DNA of 64,000 nucleotides from an uncultured Phascolarctobacterium sp. (GCA_900544795.1 UQWM01000008.1:1-64000), one strand, 5' to 3'. Shown: positions 29,001-38,469, counted from the first letter of the stretch. Program-made: numbers and translations. Notes: a model not told the origin generated them from the sequence alone.

Positions 29001-30268
29001 CACCGCCCCTCTGCCGCATCTAAATATTTAGCCGGGTCGGCTATCCTGCCTTCCAATGCCGATGCCGCCACTGCCGCCGGCGAAGCCAAAAATATCTTCC
29101 CGTCCACATGGCCCATCCGCCCGGGGAAATTGCGGTTAGTTGAACTGATGCAAACCTCGCCTCCGGCCAACATACCCTGATGCACACCCAGGCAAGCCGC
29201 ACAGCCAGGAGCGGTTATAGTAGCCCCTGCCGTCAGCAACGCCTTGATGTAGCCCAGATCCATTGCGTCCTCCAGCACCTTTTTCGACGCCGGCACAACT
29301 ATCATCCGCGTCGTTTTCGGTATCTGCCTGCCACGCAATATCTGTGCCGCCACCGCCAGATCAGGCAGCCTGCCGCCAGTGCAGGATCCTAAATAGGCCT
29401 CGTTGATGGGCGTGCCCGCATATTCGGCAAGGTCAAAAACATTATCGACACTGAACGGTGCCGCAACCTGCGGCTTGATTCCGCTCACATCATAGGTCAG
29501 CTCTGCCGCATATTTAAAATCAGCGTCAGTTTCATAAATTTTGTAAGGACGTGTCACCGTGCTGCGCAGATACTCCATTGTCACAGCGTCCGGCTGGATG
29601 TAGCTGGTTTTGCAGCCCATCTCTGTCGACATATTGCACATGCACATTCTTTCCGAAACGCTAAGTTCCTGTACCACAGGCCCAGCAAATTCCACCGCCT
29701 TATAAACACCGTAATCTGCTCCCAGGTCGCCAATGATATGCAAAATGATATCCTTAGCAAAAACTCCTGGCTGCAATTTACCAACCAGATCGATCTTAAA
29801 AATCTCCGGCACCATAAACCACAGCTTGCCAGTGATCATAATAGTCGCCAGATCGGTCGCCCCCACACCGGTGCCAAAAGCGCCGAAAGCGCCGTGAGTA
29901 GTCGTGTGGGAATCAGTCACCACAACGATCTCGCCCGGATGCACCAGGCCCTTATCGGCCAGCACCTGATGGCAGACGCCCTGATCTATATCCATCAGCT
30001 TTTCTATACCCTGTTCAGTGCAGAATTCGCGGAACTGCTTATGGTTTTCAGCCTGCGTTATCGTTGCGCAAGGTGCATAATGGTCAAAAAACATCACTAT
30101 CTTATCGGCGTCAAACACCTGCTCGCCGCCCATTTCATAAAACGACCGTACAGTCTGCAAATACAAATCGTTGATGCCCGCAATATCAACATCGCAGTTC
30201 ACGATCTCGCCGGTCACGACCTGCTCTTTTCCTGCTTTTTCTGCCAGCAATTTTTCAATAGCATGCAT
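29000..30268 (-). CDS. Aconitase-family dehydratase large subunit (LeuC/HacA/DmdA-like)
   Basis: 422 residues. Cluster-ligand cysteines are in GSCTGGR and PGCAACLG; other landmarks are DSHTTTHGAFGAFGTGVG and STNRNFPGRMG. This belongs to the HacA/archaeal-type isopropylmalate isomerase group of about 420 residues, not the longer bacterial LeuC. No leuA or leuB lies nearby, so leucine synthesis is not implied. It is transcribed after a dehalogenase-like hydrolase and across from a LysR gene. Confidence 0.93.
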   Translation of the reverse strand: MHAIEKLLAEKAGKEQVVTGEIVNCDVDIAGINDLYLQTVRSFYEMGGEQVFDADKIVMFFDHYAPCATITQAENHKQFREFCTEQGIEKLMDIDQGVCHQVLADKGLVHPGEIVVVTDSHTTTHGAFGAFGTGVGATDLATIMITGKLWFMVPEIFKIDLVGKLQPGVFAKDIILHIIGDLGADYGVYKAVEFAGPVVQELSVSERMCMCNMSTEMGCKTSYIQPDAVTMEYLRSTVTRPYKIYETDADFKYAAELTYDVSGIKPQVAAPFSVDNVFDLAEYAGTPINEAYLGSCTGGRLPDLAVAAQILRGRQIPKTTRMIVVPASKKVLEDAMDLGYIKALLTAGATITAPGCAACLGVHQGMLAGGEVCISSTNRNFPGRMGHVDGKIFLASPAAVAASALEGRIADPAKYLDAAEGR

Positions 30269-30309
30269 AAGCTACACTTCTTTCTGTTAATTGATTGTCA
30301 CTGCGCACC

Positions 30310-31224
30310 TTAAGCCGGGTACTTCGCCATAAATTTCAGCATCGCCTCTAAAACTACCTCGGGCTGCTCTTCCGGTACAAAATGGCCGCACTCGGTCACG
30401 CCAAAGCCTTCCACGTTAGCAGCTCTTTCATTCCAGCCGCTCATCACGTCCCACAGCTTGCCAACCACGCCATCCTTGCCCCATAAAGCCAGTATCGGCA
30501 CCTCAATGATCTGGTCACGGTCAGCCTTGTCCAGTTCCATATCTATCGTAGCACTGGCGCGGTAATCTTCGCAAATACCGTGAAAGGCCATCGGGTCACG
30601 CAGGCAACGTACATACTCGTCTAATATTTCTTTCGGGAAACGGCTTTTAGCCGCCGGGCCGATTTTTAAATTCAAATTATAGTTAACAAAATATTCAGGG
30701 TCTGCCGCCAGCACTCTTTCGGGGAAACCCGTGCCCTGGATATAAAAGAACCAGTGCCAATACTTGGTAGCAAATTCCTGACAGGTATCCTTATACATAT
30801 CATAAGTCGGTAAAATATCCATCATCGTGCAGCTAAGCAGGTTTTCAGGTCTGTCCATCACCATACGGTGCAGCACCCTGGCCCCACGGTCATGCCCTAC
30901 GCCGTGGAACTTGTCGAAGCCCAGCTGACGCATGACCTCAAACTGGTCGTCGCCCATAGCCCGCTTAGAATAATTAGCATGATCGGGCAACCCCTCCGGT
31001 TTGCTGCTGTCACCGTAACCGCGCAAATCAGTAAGCACTACCGTGTAACGCTCGGTGAGCCCCGGCGTCAGAAAACGCCAGATCAAATGTGTCTCCGGGT
31101 GACCATGCAAAAGCAAAACGGCCTCTTTGCCGCTGCCGCCAACTAAAGTGTTGATCTTAATGCCATCACCTACATCAATAAATTGCTGCTTAAACTCCGG
31201 AAAATACTTTTGGTCGATATTCAT
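30310..31224 (-). CDS. Alpha/beta hydrolase, fluoroacetate/haloacetate dehalogenase type
   Basis: 304 residues from ATG 31224, chosen for GGAGG eight bases before; the GTG at 31233 overlaps that site. Nucleophile is Asp, not Ser: GHDRGARVLHR gives D112 with R113 and R116, the carboxylate clamp of fluoroacetate dehalogenase. The other known active-site residues are also in place: D136, H157-W158 and Y221 for halide binding, H281 as base (ECGHFVPEE). All are shifted by one or two from the characterised Rhodopseudomonas enzyme numbering (D110, R111, R114, D134, H155, W156, Y219, H280, from memory). It probably hydrolyses a 2-halo short acid to a hydroxy acid. It leads the operon with the aconitase-like genes. 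Confidence 0.85.
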   Translation of the reverse strand: MNIDQKYFPEFKQQFIDVGDGIKINTLVGGSGKEAVLLLHGHPETHLIWRFLTPGLTERYTVVLTDLRGYGDSSKPEGLPDHANYSKRAMGDDQFEVMRQLGFDKFHGVGHDRGARVLHRMVMDRPENLLSCTMMDILPTYDMYKDTCQEFATKYWHWFFYIQGTGFPERVLAADPEYFVNYNLNLKIGPAAKSRFPKEILDEYVRCLRDPMAFHGICEDYRASATIDMELDKADRDQIIEVPILALWGKDGVVGKLWDVMSGWNERAANVEGFGVTECGHFVPEEQPEVVLEAMLKFMAKYPA

Positions 31225-31328
31225 CTGGCCCACCTCCGTAAATTTTCACATCACCTTTAAAATCCTTTTCCACTACCTCTATTATCAAACACGAAGGCCG
31301 CAAAGTAAAATACATATTTTCAATATCA

Positions 31329-31347
31329 ATATAGTATTCGACTATAT
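31329..31347. promoter_or_regulatory. Palindromic operator between the dehalogenase operon and the LysR gene
   Basis: ATATAGT, five bases, ACTATAT: a perfect inverted repeat in the AT-rich gap between divergent genes, where LysR regulators bind. TATAAT boxes for the LysR gene lie just after it (31356-31361, 31369-31374). Confidence 0.65.
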
Positions 31348-31396
31348 ATAAATGCTATAATAATATTATATAATGTTTTATTGCAGGAGGCAGCTT

Positions 31397-32275
31397 ATGA
31401 CGATCACCCAAATGCGCTATTTTTACGAAGTCTGCAAGTGGCAAAATATCACCAAGGCCGCTGCCAGTCTGCACGTTTCCCAGCCAACCGTTTCTATCGC
31501 CATGTCCGACCTGGAAAAAGAAAGCGGGTTGAATCTGTTTCGCCGCGAAGGCAAAAAGCTTTCTCTGACCGAGGACGGCACCCTGCTTTTGAGCAAGATC
31601 ACTCCCATTCTGGCAAATTTACAACAGCTTGACCGTGATATCAAGGATATGGCGCAGAACAAAAACCTCATTCGGCTGGCCGTACCCCTGCAAATAGGCG
31701 TGCAGCTTATACCCACGCTTTTTAGCGGCTTTAAAAAGCTGCACCCCGAAATCGAACTGGAAGTAGTTGAAGCGGGCGGCATCGACTCTCTGCGCATGAT
31801 TGAAAACGAAGAGCTTGATCTTGCCATCACCAACTACGACGATACCTTTTCGCCCAACCTGCACTACCGCAAGCTGTTTAAAAGCGAAGCCTGCTTCTGT
31901 ACCTATCCCCAGCATCCGCTGGCGCAAAAAAAATTCGTCGAAATGAAAGACATCGCCGACGAACCCTTCGTGCTGCTCAACGGCGGCTTTTTTGTCAACC
32001 GCCTCATCCATCAAAATTTTCAGCAAGCGCTGATAGCCCCCAAGGTGCTGCTGCATTCATCCCAATTACACACGGTAAAAAGCCTTATCACTCATCAAAT
32101 AGCCTCATCCTTTTTGATGCGGCAAGCCATAACAGGCAGCGACGCCATTGTACCCATCTCCCTAAAAAAGCCGCTGTTCATCAACTCCGGTATCGTCACC
32201 AAACGTGGCCGGCAAATCTACGGCGACGAACAAAAGCTTATCGAATTCATCTGCGCTAATAAGCCGATGGGCTAG
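31397..32275 (+). CDS. LysR-family transcriptional regulator
   Basis: 292 residues from ATG 31397, with AGGAGG six bases before. N-terminal HTH: MRYFYEVCKWQNITKAAASL, HVSQPTVSIAMSDLEKE. A C-terminal effector domain follows (about 90-290). Divergent from the dehalogenase/dehydratase operon with a palindrome in between, so it most likely controls that operon, with a small acid as inducer. Confidence 0.93.
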   Translation: MTITQMRYFYEVCKWQNITKAAASLHVSQPTVSIAMSDLEKESGLNLFRREGKKLSLTEDGTLLLSKITPILANLQQLDRDIKDMAQNKNLIRLAVPLQIGVQLIPTLFSGFKKLHPEIELEVVEAGGIDSLRMIENEELDLAITNYDDTFSPNLHYRKLFKSEACFCTYPQHPLAQKKFVEMKDIADEPFVLLNGGFFVNRLIHQNFQQALIAPKVLLHSSQLHTVKSLITHQIASSFLMRQAITGSDAIVPISLKKPLFINSGIVTKRGRQIYGDEQKLIEFICANKPMG

Positions 32276-32398
32276 TAATTTTAGCCAAGCTTTGTGTTTC
32301 ACTGCCCATTTAGAAATTTTTTGTGATACAATTATTAAGTCAGCAACTGTAAAAATATCAGAATTAAATTAACGATAATTCTAAAGGAGCTACAAAGT

Positions 32399-32809
32399 AT
32401 GAGTAACATTAAGTTATTTCAATCCAAGCAAATTCGCTCTGTATGGAACAAGGAAGAGCAACAGTGGTGTTTTTCTGTTGTAGACATAGTTGGCGCTTTA
32501 ACAGACAGCACTAATCCAACCGACTATCTAAAAAAAATGCGTAAGAGAGATTTAGAATTAGCATTCTACATAGGGACAAATTGTCCCCAGGTAAATATGC
32601 TTACAGATACCGGCAAGAACCGTCGTACATTAGCCGCTAACACCAAAGGTATTCTGCGTATTATTCAATCTATCCCCTCTCCAAAAGCTGAACCTTTCAA
32701 ACTATGGCTGGCCCAAGTTGGCAGTGACCGTATTGCGGAAATAGAAAATCCCGAGTTAGCTCAAAAACGAATTCGTGATACCTACCGAGCCAAAAGCTAT
32801 AGCGATGAA
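32399..32809 (+). pseudogene. BRO-N domain (phage antirepressor-like) protein, 3' truncated
   Basis: Starts well (AAAGGAGCTACAAAG before ATG) and encodes a BRO-N-type domain: VWNKEEQQWCFSVVDIVGALTDS, DYLKKMRKRD, TLAANTKGILRIIQSIPSPKAEPFKLWLA. Family resemblance stops near residue 137 (YRAKSYSDE), where the frame enters the comM terminator and then reads antisense to comM. The C-terminal half is lost. Looks like a phage or mobile-element leftover inserted behind comM. Confidence 0.8.
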
Positions 32810-32816
32810 ACGACGA

Positions 32817-32845
32817 AAAGCAGCCTTTTAAAAGGCTGCTTTTTA
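32817..32845. terminator. Terminator of comM (bidirectional)
   Basis: AAAAGCAGCCTTTT / AAAAGGCTGCTTTT palindrome about 45 bases after the comM stop on the minus strand; T-tail also on the plus strand. Confidence 0.8.
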
Positions 32846-32889
32846 TTTTACAGAAATCGCTTATTTATTTGGCAAATAATCGTTTACCC

Positions 32890-34410
32890 TTACCCATTCA
32901 CGCTGGTACGCAGCTGCACGGCTTCGGCCAGATGGGCGGCGGTGATAATATCACTGCCGTCCAGATCGGCGATAGTGCGCGCTACTTTGATGATACGGTC
33001 GTGGCTGCGGGCACTAAGTCCCAGCGCTGTAAAAAACTTGGCCAGCAGCTTTTCTGCCGCTGCTTCCATCTGGCAGTGCTTGTTCAGCTGGCGCCGTCCC
33101 ATCTGCGCATTGCAGTACAGATCGGTGCCTTGCAGTCGCTGCAACTGGCGCTGACGCGCTTTGATGACCCGCTGCCTGATCACGTCCGAGCTTTCGCCCT
33201 CCTGCTTGCTTTGCAGGTCGCTGTATTCTAACCTCGGCACATACACCTGTAAGTCGATGCGGTCCAGCAACGGCCCCGACAGCTTACGGTGATAGCGTTC
33301 GATCTCGAACTGCTTGCACGAGCATTCCTTCGTCTTATCACCCAAATAACCACAGGGGCAAGGGTTCTGCGCCGCACACATAATAAAATTAGCCGGAAAG
33401 GTCAGCGACGCCTGCACGCGGCTGATAGTCACATAACCATCCTCCAGCGGCTGGCGCAGCACTTCCAGCGCCGTGCGCGAAAACTCGGGGAACTCGTCTA
33501 AAAACAGTACCCCGTGGTGGCTAAGCGTTACTTCGCCAGGGCGCGGCACACTGCCGCCGCCAATCAGCGCACTATAGGAAATTGTATGGTGCGGACTGCG
33601 AAAGGGCCGCTCCAGCATCACCTTTTCCTGCCGCTGCAATAACCCTGCGATACTGTAGATCTTCGTTACCTCAAGCGCCTCGGCCTCTGTCAGCGGCGGC
33701 AAAATAGTAGGCAAACGCCGTGCCAGCATGGTTTTGCCACTGCCGGGCGAGCCAACCATCAAAATATTATGCCCACCGGCAGCCGCTATCTCCAGGGCAC
33801 GTTTAACTACCTGCTGCCCTCGAACCTCGGCAAAATCCACATCATATACACTGGCTGCTGCCTCTAAAATCGCTTCCTTATCTAAAAAGGCCAGCGGCTT
33901 TTCACCCCGCAAATGCTCTACCAATTCCGTCAGCGATTTTGGCGTCAGCACCTCGATGCCGTCCACCAGCCTGCCCTCGGCGCTGTTACCCTCAGGTATC
34001 ACCATTGCAGCTACCCCTAAGGCCCTGCCGTGCAGCAGCATGGGCAGCACGCCCGCCACCTGGCGGATACTGCCGTCCAGCGCCAGTTCGCCCACAAAAA
34101 TCATCCCCTGGGCCTGCTCCTGCGTCAAAATACCACTGCTCACTAAAATCCCCACCGCTATTGGCAAATCAAGCCCCGAACCATCCTTTTTCAAATCGGC
34201 CGGAGCCAGGTTTACTGTGATGCGGGTCATTGGAAACACCAACCCCGAATTTTTAAGGGCAGCACGCACCCGTTCCCGCGACTCCTTCACTGCCGTATCC
34301 GGCAGCCCTACTATATCAAAGCTGGGCAGACCATTAGAAATATCCACTTCCACAATTATCTGCTCACCGTTGATACCGCAAGTAGTTTCCCCATAAACCT
34401 GAGCGTACAT
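32890..34410 (-). CDS. comM: YifB/ComM family Mg chelatase-like AAA ATPase
   Basis: 506 residues. N-terminal Lon-like fold (about 1-170), Walker A GSPGSGKT near 220, Walker B VLFLDEFPEF, Cys-rich NPCPCGYLGD, C-terminal ChlI-type domain. ComM is a branch-migration helicase that promotes integration of DNA in natural transformation. Last gene of lepB-rbgA-rnhB-yraN-comM. Confidence 0.93.
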   Translation of the reverse strand: MYAQVYGETTCGINGEQIIVEVDISNGLPSFDIVGLPDTAVKESRERVRAALKNSGLVFPMTRITVNLAPADLKKDGSGLDLPIAVGILVSSGILTQEQAQGMIFVGELALDGSIRQVAGVLPMLLHGRALGVAAMVIPEGNSAEGRLVDGIEVLTPKSLTELVEHLRGEKPLAFLDKEAILEAAASVYDVDFAEVRGQQVVKRALEIAAAGGHNILMVGSPGSGKTMLARRLPTILPPLTEAEALEVTKIYSIAGLLQRQEKVMLERPFRSPHHTISYSALIGGGSVPRPGEVTLSHHGVLFLDEFPEFSRTALEVLRQPLEDGYVTISRVQASLTFPANFIMCAAQNPCPCGYLGDKTKECSCKQFEIERYHRKLSGPLLDRIDLQVYVPRLEYSDLQSKQEGESSDVIRQRVIKARQRQLQRLQGTDLYCNAQMGRRQLNKHCQMEAAAEKLLAKFFTALGLSARSHDRIIKVARTIADLDGSDIITAAHLAEAVQLRTSVNG

Positions 34411-34429
34411 AAAACCGCCTCCTCAAATT

Positions 34430-34786
34430 TTAAAAACAGTGCGGTAAATGATGTAACTTTGCCACATTGCCCTCCACCAGTATTTCGATAACGTCAAAAC
34501 TGATCTGCTGCTGATGCCTGTTTTCCTGCTGTAAATAAAAAAGCGCCGCACTCCTGATCTTCTGCTGCTTGGCGTATGTTACCGCCAGACGGGGCAGCCC
34601 AAAGTTCAGGTTGCGGCGTGTTTTAACTTCTACAAAACTCAGTTCACTACCTTTAGCGGCGATAATATCTATCTCACCGTAGCGGCAGCGGTAATTGCGG
34701 CGGCAGACAGCGTAACCATGGCGCTCTAAATAAGCGCAGGCTGCATCCTCGCCCTTCTTCCCCAGCGTTTGCCTGGCCTCTGTCAC
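34430..34786 (-). CDS. yraN: YraN family endonuclease-like protein (UPF0102)
   Basis: 118 residues: GKKGEDAACAYLERHGY, YRCRYGEIDIIA and FVEVKTR, the nuclease-like core (E, D, ExK) of UPF0102. Biochemical role unknown. Overlaps rnhB by 4 bases and precedes comM by 19. Confidence 0.93.
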   Translation of the reverse strand: MTEARQTLGKKGEDAACAYLERHGYAVCRRNYRCRYGEIDIIAAKGSELSFVEVKTRRNLNFGLPRLAVTYAKQQKIRSAALFYLQQENRHQQQISFDVIEILVEGNVAKLHHLPHCF

Positions 34787-35595
34787 TTGCTTGCCAGCGG
34801 CGAAAACAGCTTATCGCCTTCGTCAGCCACCGGCGGCAGCTGCATACTTTTGATCGGCTCGTAGCTGCGACGGTGCCACTTGGTAGCGCCAAAATCGGCG
34901 ATAGCCTGCATATGCTCACGGCTGCCATAGCCCTTGTTACCGGCCAGCCCATACTGCGGGTACTGCTCGGCCAGTTCCACCATCATCCGGTCACGAGTCA
35001 CCTTGGCGATGATGGAAGCAGCGGCAATGGACGCGCTCAAAGCATCACCGTGTATTAGCGATACCGTCTCGATACCCGCCGACATGATCGGCATCGCATC
35101 GACCAGCGCCACCTGCGGCTTGATCGCCAAATGTTTCAAAACCTCGGTCATACCCTGCTTGGTAGCCTGATAAATATTCAACCTATCGATATTGGCCACA
35201 CTCACCACGTTCACCGAGACCGCCAGCGCCTTAGCCAGCACCTCGTCGTAAAGTTGCTCGCGCTTGGCTGCCGAAAGCTGCTTGGAATCGTTCAGCCCGC
35301 TGATGAATACCTCCTGCGGCAAAATAACCGCCGCAATCACCAACGGTCCGGCCAAAGGCCCGCGGCCGGCTTCGTCGATGCCCGCCACATACTGCGCGCC
35401 CTGCCCATAATACTTACGCTCATAGTCCAGCATGGCTGCAAAACGCTCACGCTCCAAATGCAGCTTCTCCTGCCGTTTATAGTAGGCCGCAACCAGTTTC
35501 TGTACGCCACTGCGTTCGTCCCCTGCCAGCACTGCCAGCTGCGCCTCGGTCGGCGCGCCTGCCAAAAGCTCCTTCGCCTCGCTGATCTTCATCAT
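34783..35595 (-). CDS. rnhB: Ribonuclease HII
   Basis: 270 residues from ATG 35595 (AGGGG just upstream; GTG 35601 is possible). Catalytic DEDD-type residues in GIDEAGRGPLAGP, NDSKQLS and VDAMP; an N-terminal extension of about 70 residues, as in B. subtilis RnhB. Removes ribonucleotides from DNA. Confidence 0.95.
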   Translation of the reverse strand: MMKISEAKELLAGAPTEAQLAVLAGDERSGVQKLVAAYYKRQEKLHLERERFAAMLDYERKYYGQGAQYVAGIDEAGRGPLAGPLVIAAVILPQEVFISGLNDSKQLSAAKREQLYDEVLAKALAVSVNVVSVANIDRLNIYQATKQGMTEVLKHLAIKPQVALVDAMPIMSAGIETVSLIHGDALSASIAAASIIAKVTRDRMMVELAEQYPQYGLAGNKGYGSREHMQAIADFGATKWHRRSYEPIKSMQLPPVADEGDKLFSPLASK

Positions 35596-35632
35596 ATCCA
35601 CCCCTAATCAAAAAGGCCGCATACCTGCGGCC

Positions 35633-36502
35633 TTAATTATTATTACTTTCGCTTGGTTCATCCAAAGTAAAACGTCCCAGCTTACCGGTACGGAAGTCAC
35701 GCAGCACCAGCTGGATGACCTTGGCAATATCAAGCACGCCTCCGGCCTTCAAGCAGCCGCGCGCAACAGCGATCTTCGCCAGTACGTCACGCACAGGCGT
35801 GTCTGCCTCAAACTCGATCCCATATTTCGTTTGCAGATCCTGGGGATAAGTGCTCATCAACCGTTCCACCAAAATCTCGACCGCAGTAGCCCGGTCATAA
35901 ACATCCTCTTTAATAGCGCCCGTCACAGCCAGGCAAAAGCCCACCTCGGGGTCTTCAAACTTAGGCCACAAAACACCCGGCGTATCCAAAAGCTCCAGGC
36001 CCTTGGCAATGGTTATCCACTGCTGGCCGCGGGTAACGCCCGGCCTGTCGGCAGCCACAACCTTCGTCCTGCCAACCAGACGGTTGATCAAAGTCGACTT
36101 GCCCACATTCGGCACGCCCACGATCATAACCCTGATAGCACGATTGCGCACGCCTCTTTTCAGCCATTTTTCAGTCACAGGCATAGCAACCTGCTGGATC
36201 ATCGCTATCATTTGCTTAACGCCCTTGCCACTGCTGCAATCAACCTTGCAGACAGGCAGGCCGCTGTTTTTTAAAGTTTCCAGCCATTTATCGGTCTTGA
36301 CCGGGTCAGCCATATCGGTCTTGTTCAAAGCCACGATCTTCGGCTTCTGCCCCAGCATCTGTATCAGCATCGGATTACTGCTGGAACGTGGAATGCGCGC
36401 GTCCAGCATCTCCACTACCACATCCACCAGCTTCAGCTGCTCTTCCATCATCCGCTTGGCCTTCGTCATATGGCCGGGGAACCACTGTATCTTAAAATCC
36501 AT
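35633..36502 (-). CDS. rbgA: Ribosome biogenesis GTPase RbgA (YlqF)
   Basis: 289 residues, circularly permuted GTPase: G4 LNKTDM comes before G1 GVPNVGKST and G3 DTPGVLWP. Starts WFPGHMTKAKR, the RbgA signature. Late 50S assembly factor. In the conserved rplS-lepB-rbgA-rnhB order, here split by an island upstream of lepB. Confidence 0.97.
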   Translation of the reverse strand: MDFKIQWFPGHMTKAKRMMEEQLKLVDVVVEMLDARIPRSSSNPMLIQMLGQKPKIVALNKTDMADPVKTDKWLETLKNSGLPVCKVDCSSGKGVKQMIAMIQQVAMPVTEKWLKRGVRNRAIRVMIVGVPNVGKSTLINRLVGRTKVVAADRPGVTRGQQWITIAKGLELLDTPGVLWPKFEDPEVGFCLAVTGAIKEDVYDRATAVEILVERLMSTYPQDLQTKYGIEFEADTPVRDVLAKIAVARGCLKAGGVLDIAKVIQLVLRDFRTGKLGRFTLDEPSESNNN

Positions 36503-36523
36503 AATAATCTCCTCTGCGGCCTA

Positions 36524-37078
36524 TCAAGGCAGCGTCCGCCATCTGTCAACAGGCCAGAAAGCTACCACGGCCTCGCCCTTCACCAATTTCAGCGGCACAA
36601 AATCAACATCGGCAAAACGGCTGTCTTCCGAATTATTGCGGTTATCGCCCAAAACGAAAATGTGGCCCTGCGGCACCACGGATTTTCGGTAATTAGACTT
36701 ATTCGGGCCCTTCGGGTCGTCCTTATAAATGTAATTTTCCTCGATCACACTGCCGTTGACCAAAACCTTGCCGTCACGCATCTCGATAGTATCGCCGCCG
36801 GTCGCGATAACACGTTTGATAAAGTCGCGGCTTTCGTCTTTAGGATAGCGGAACACAACGATCTCGCCCTTCTGCGGGTCAGTAAAGAAATACTTATACT
36901 TGCTGACGATCAGGCGCTCGTGGCTCTCCAGCGTCGGGTACATAGAAGTGCCTTCCACCATATAAGGCTCAACAATAAAAGTGCGGATGCAAAACGCCAG
37001 CGCCACCGCCACAATAATAGAAACCAACCAATCGCTCATAGTATCCTGCCATGATGTCCCAGATTTTTTAGTGCTCAT
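36524..37078 (-). CDS. lepB: Signal peptidase I
   Basis: 184 residues: one N-terminal membrane helix (about 13-33), catalytic Ser in EGTSMYPTL, catalytic Lys in DFIKRVIATGGD, and GHIFVLGDNRNNSEDSR. Cleaves signal peptides on the outer face of the inner membrane. In relatives it directly follows rplS; here 8.3 kb of accessory DNA comes between. Confidence 0.97.
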   Translation of the reverse strand: MSTKKSGTSWQDTMSDWLVSIIVAVALAFCIRTFIVEPYMVEGTSMYPTLESHERLIVSKYKYFFTDPQKGEIVVFRYPKDESRDFIKRVIATGGDTIEMRDGKVLVNGSVIEENYIYKDDPKGPNKSNYRKSVVPQGHIFVLGDNRNNSEDSRFADVDFVPLKLVKGEAVVAFWPVDRWRTLP

Positions 37079-37376
37079 AGATATACTCCCTCTTATTCCA
37101 ACGCAGCTGATTTTTCTTCCGCCGCGGTCTGTTTATGATTTTTCGTAAGTGTACTCACACGCTTACAACACGTTTCTACGTTAACAAACATTGTCGCATT
37201 TGTCAATCGCCAAAGCCCATTTGTCGAAAAAAATTTACATTAACAGCACTGTTACAACATATTATAAAATCAGCAGCCAAAACAACTAAAGGCAAAAAGT
37301 TACAACTAAAATCAGTGTCACTCTCAAACTAATCGATACAAAATAAGTACGCCCTTTTACAACTTAAACAAGTATA
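37079..37376. other. Intergenic region upstream of lepB
   Basis: About 300 bases with no gene. A TTGACA on the minus strand (37201-37206) faces lepB but its 17-base-spaced -10 (TAACGT) is weak. This is the left border of the accessory island; no direct repeat, tRNA or integrase site was seen. Confidence 0.5.
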
Positions 37377-37404
37377 ACCCCCGGTGCGCTGCACCGGGGT
37401 TTTA
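37377..37404. terminator. Terminator at the left end of the adhesin unit
   Basis: CCCCGGTGC / GCACCGGGG stem; followed by TTTTATTATTA on the plus strand and TTATAC on the minus strand. It lies 20 bases beyond the last minus-strand frame of the adhesin region. Confidence 0.75.
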
Positions 37405-37424
37405 TTATTATAGCCATCTAACGC

Positions 37425-37590
37425 TTATTTTTGCTCCTGTACTTCCAGCGGGGCAAACACAAACTCGATCATTTTATTGTTTTTATCGAAACCATAAATG
37501 ATGCGCACCATTTTTTCTCTGCTGTAGCTGCCCAAATAAGTAAGGCGGTCGCCCTGGTCAAAACGCTCGTAAGCAACAAACTTCATCAAC
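37425..37590 (-). pseudogene. C-terminal remnant of an unidentified gene joined to the broken adhesin
   Basis: A frame of about 50 codons (KFVAYERFDQGD, TYLGSYSREKMVRIIYGF, then EFVFAPLEVQEQK) with no adhesin character and no ribosome site. The adhesin stalk text breaks off at GEVDGVD near 37590 in a different frame and this sequence follows. I do not recognise the protein. It is read as the tail of a gene whose front was lost in the deletion that also took the adhesin anchor. Confidence 0.5.
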
Positions 37591-38469
37591 GCCGTCAACT
37601 TCACCACTGGCGATAGATACGCCGCCAATGCTGCCGCTGGCAGCACTCAAAACGCCTGCACTGCTCATACCATAGCTGGTACCCGCAACTGTAAAGCTGC
37701 CCGCAGTTACGCCGCCTGCAAAGGTGGTCATTGTGCTATCAACGTCATAGCTCATCCCTGTAGTTGCAGTCACCAATTTACCAATACTGGTAGTGTGCCC
37801 ACCGACTGTAGTTTCCAAAGCAGCTGTTTTAGCCACCAAGCCTGTGTCAGCTTTAGTTACTATGTCATCAAAATCAGTTTGTGATACTTTACCAGCAATA
37901 GCAGTTTTATTTGTCACCACATCGGTATTAAGCTGGGTAACATCAATATCACCGAATTTATACTTACCGTCAACTTTTTCAACAGTTACACCGTTAAAGC
38001 TATTGGCAGTGATAGTTGCTCCGTTCACTGTCTTAGCCGTCATATCGCCAGAAGCACTAAAGCCAAAACCAGTAGTGCCAACCGTAAAGCTGTTAGCCGT
38101 CACACCGCCTGCGAAGGTGGTCATATCACTGGCATAGTTCATACCTGTAGTAGCTGTTTCCAAAGCAGTTGCTCTGCCAGCTAAAGCACTATCGGCCGCT
38201 TTATAAGCTGCATCAATTTCATCGGCCTTAGCATAAGTTGCCGCTAAACCGCTAGTAGCATCATTGACCGCACTTTCTAAATTGCCGATGCTGGTAGTGT
38301 GGCCACTGACCGTACCCTCCAATGTGCTTACACCCAATGCAGTTTTCCACTTGCCTTGGTTCTCAGCGCTCAAATCGCTGGCATCTGCATTGGCTTTAGC
38401 GCTAATTGCAGTGTTCAACTCACCTTTTAATGCCGTATCCGCTTCACCAAATGCCTTTGTCAGTTCAGT

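Noticed and set aside
29000..30268. Calling the dehydratase genes leuC and leuD of leucine biosynthesis
   Set aside because: The sequence fits the shorter HacA/DmdA-type group, and leuA and leuB are absent; the substrate is left open.
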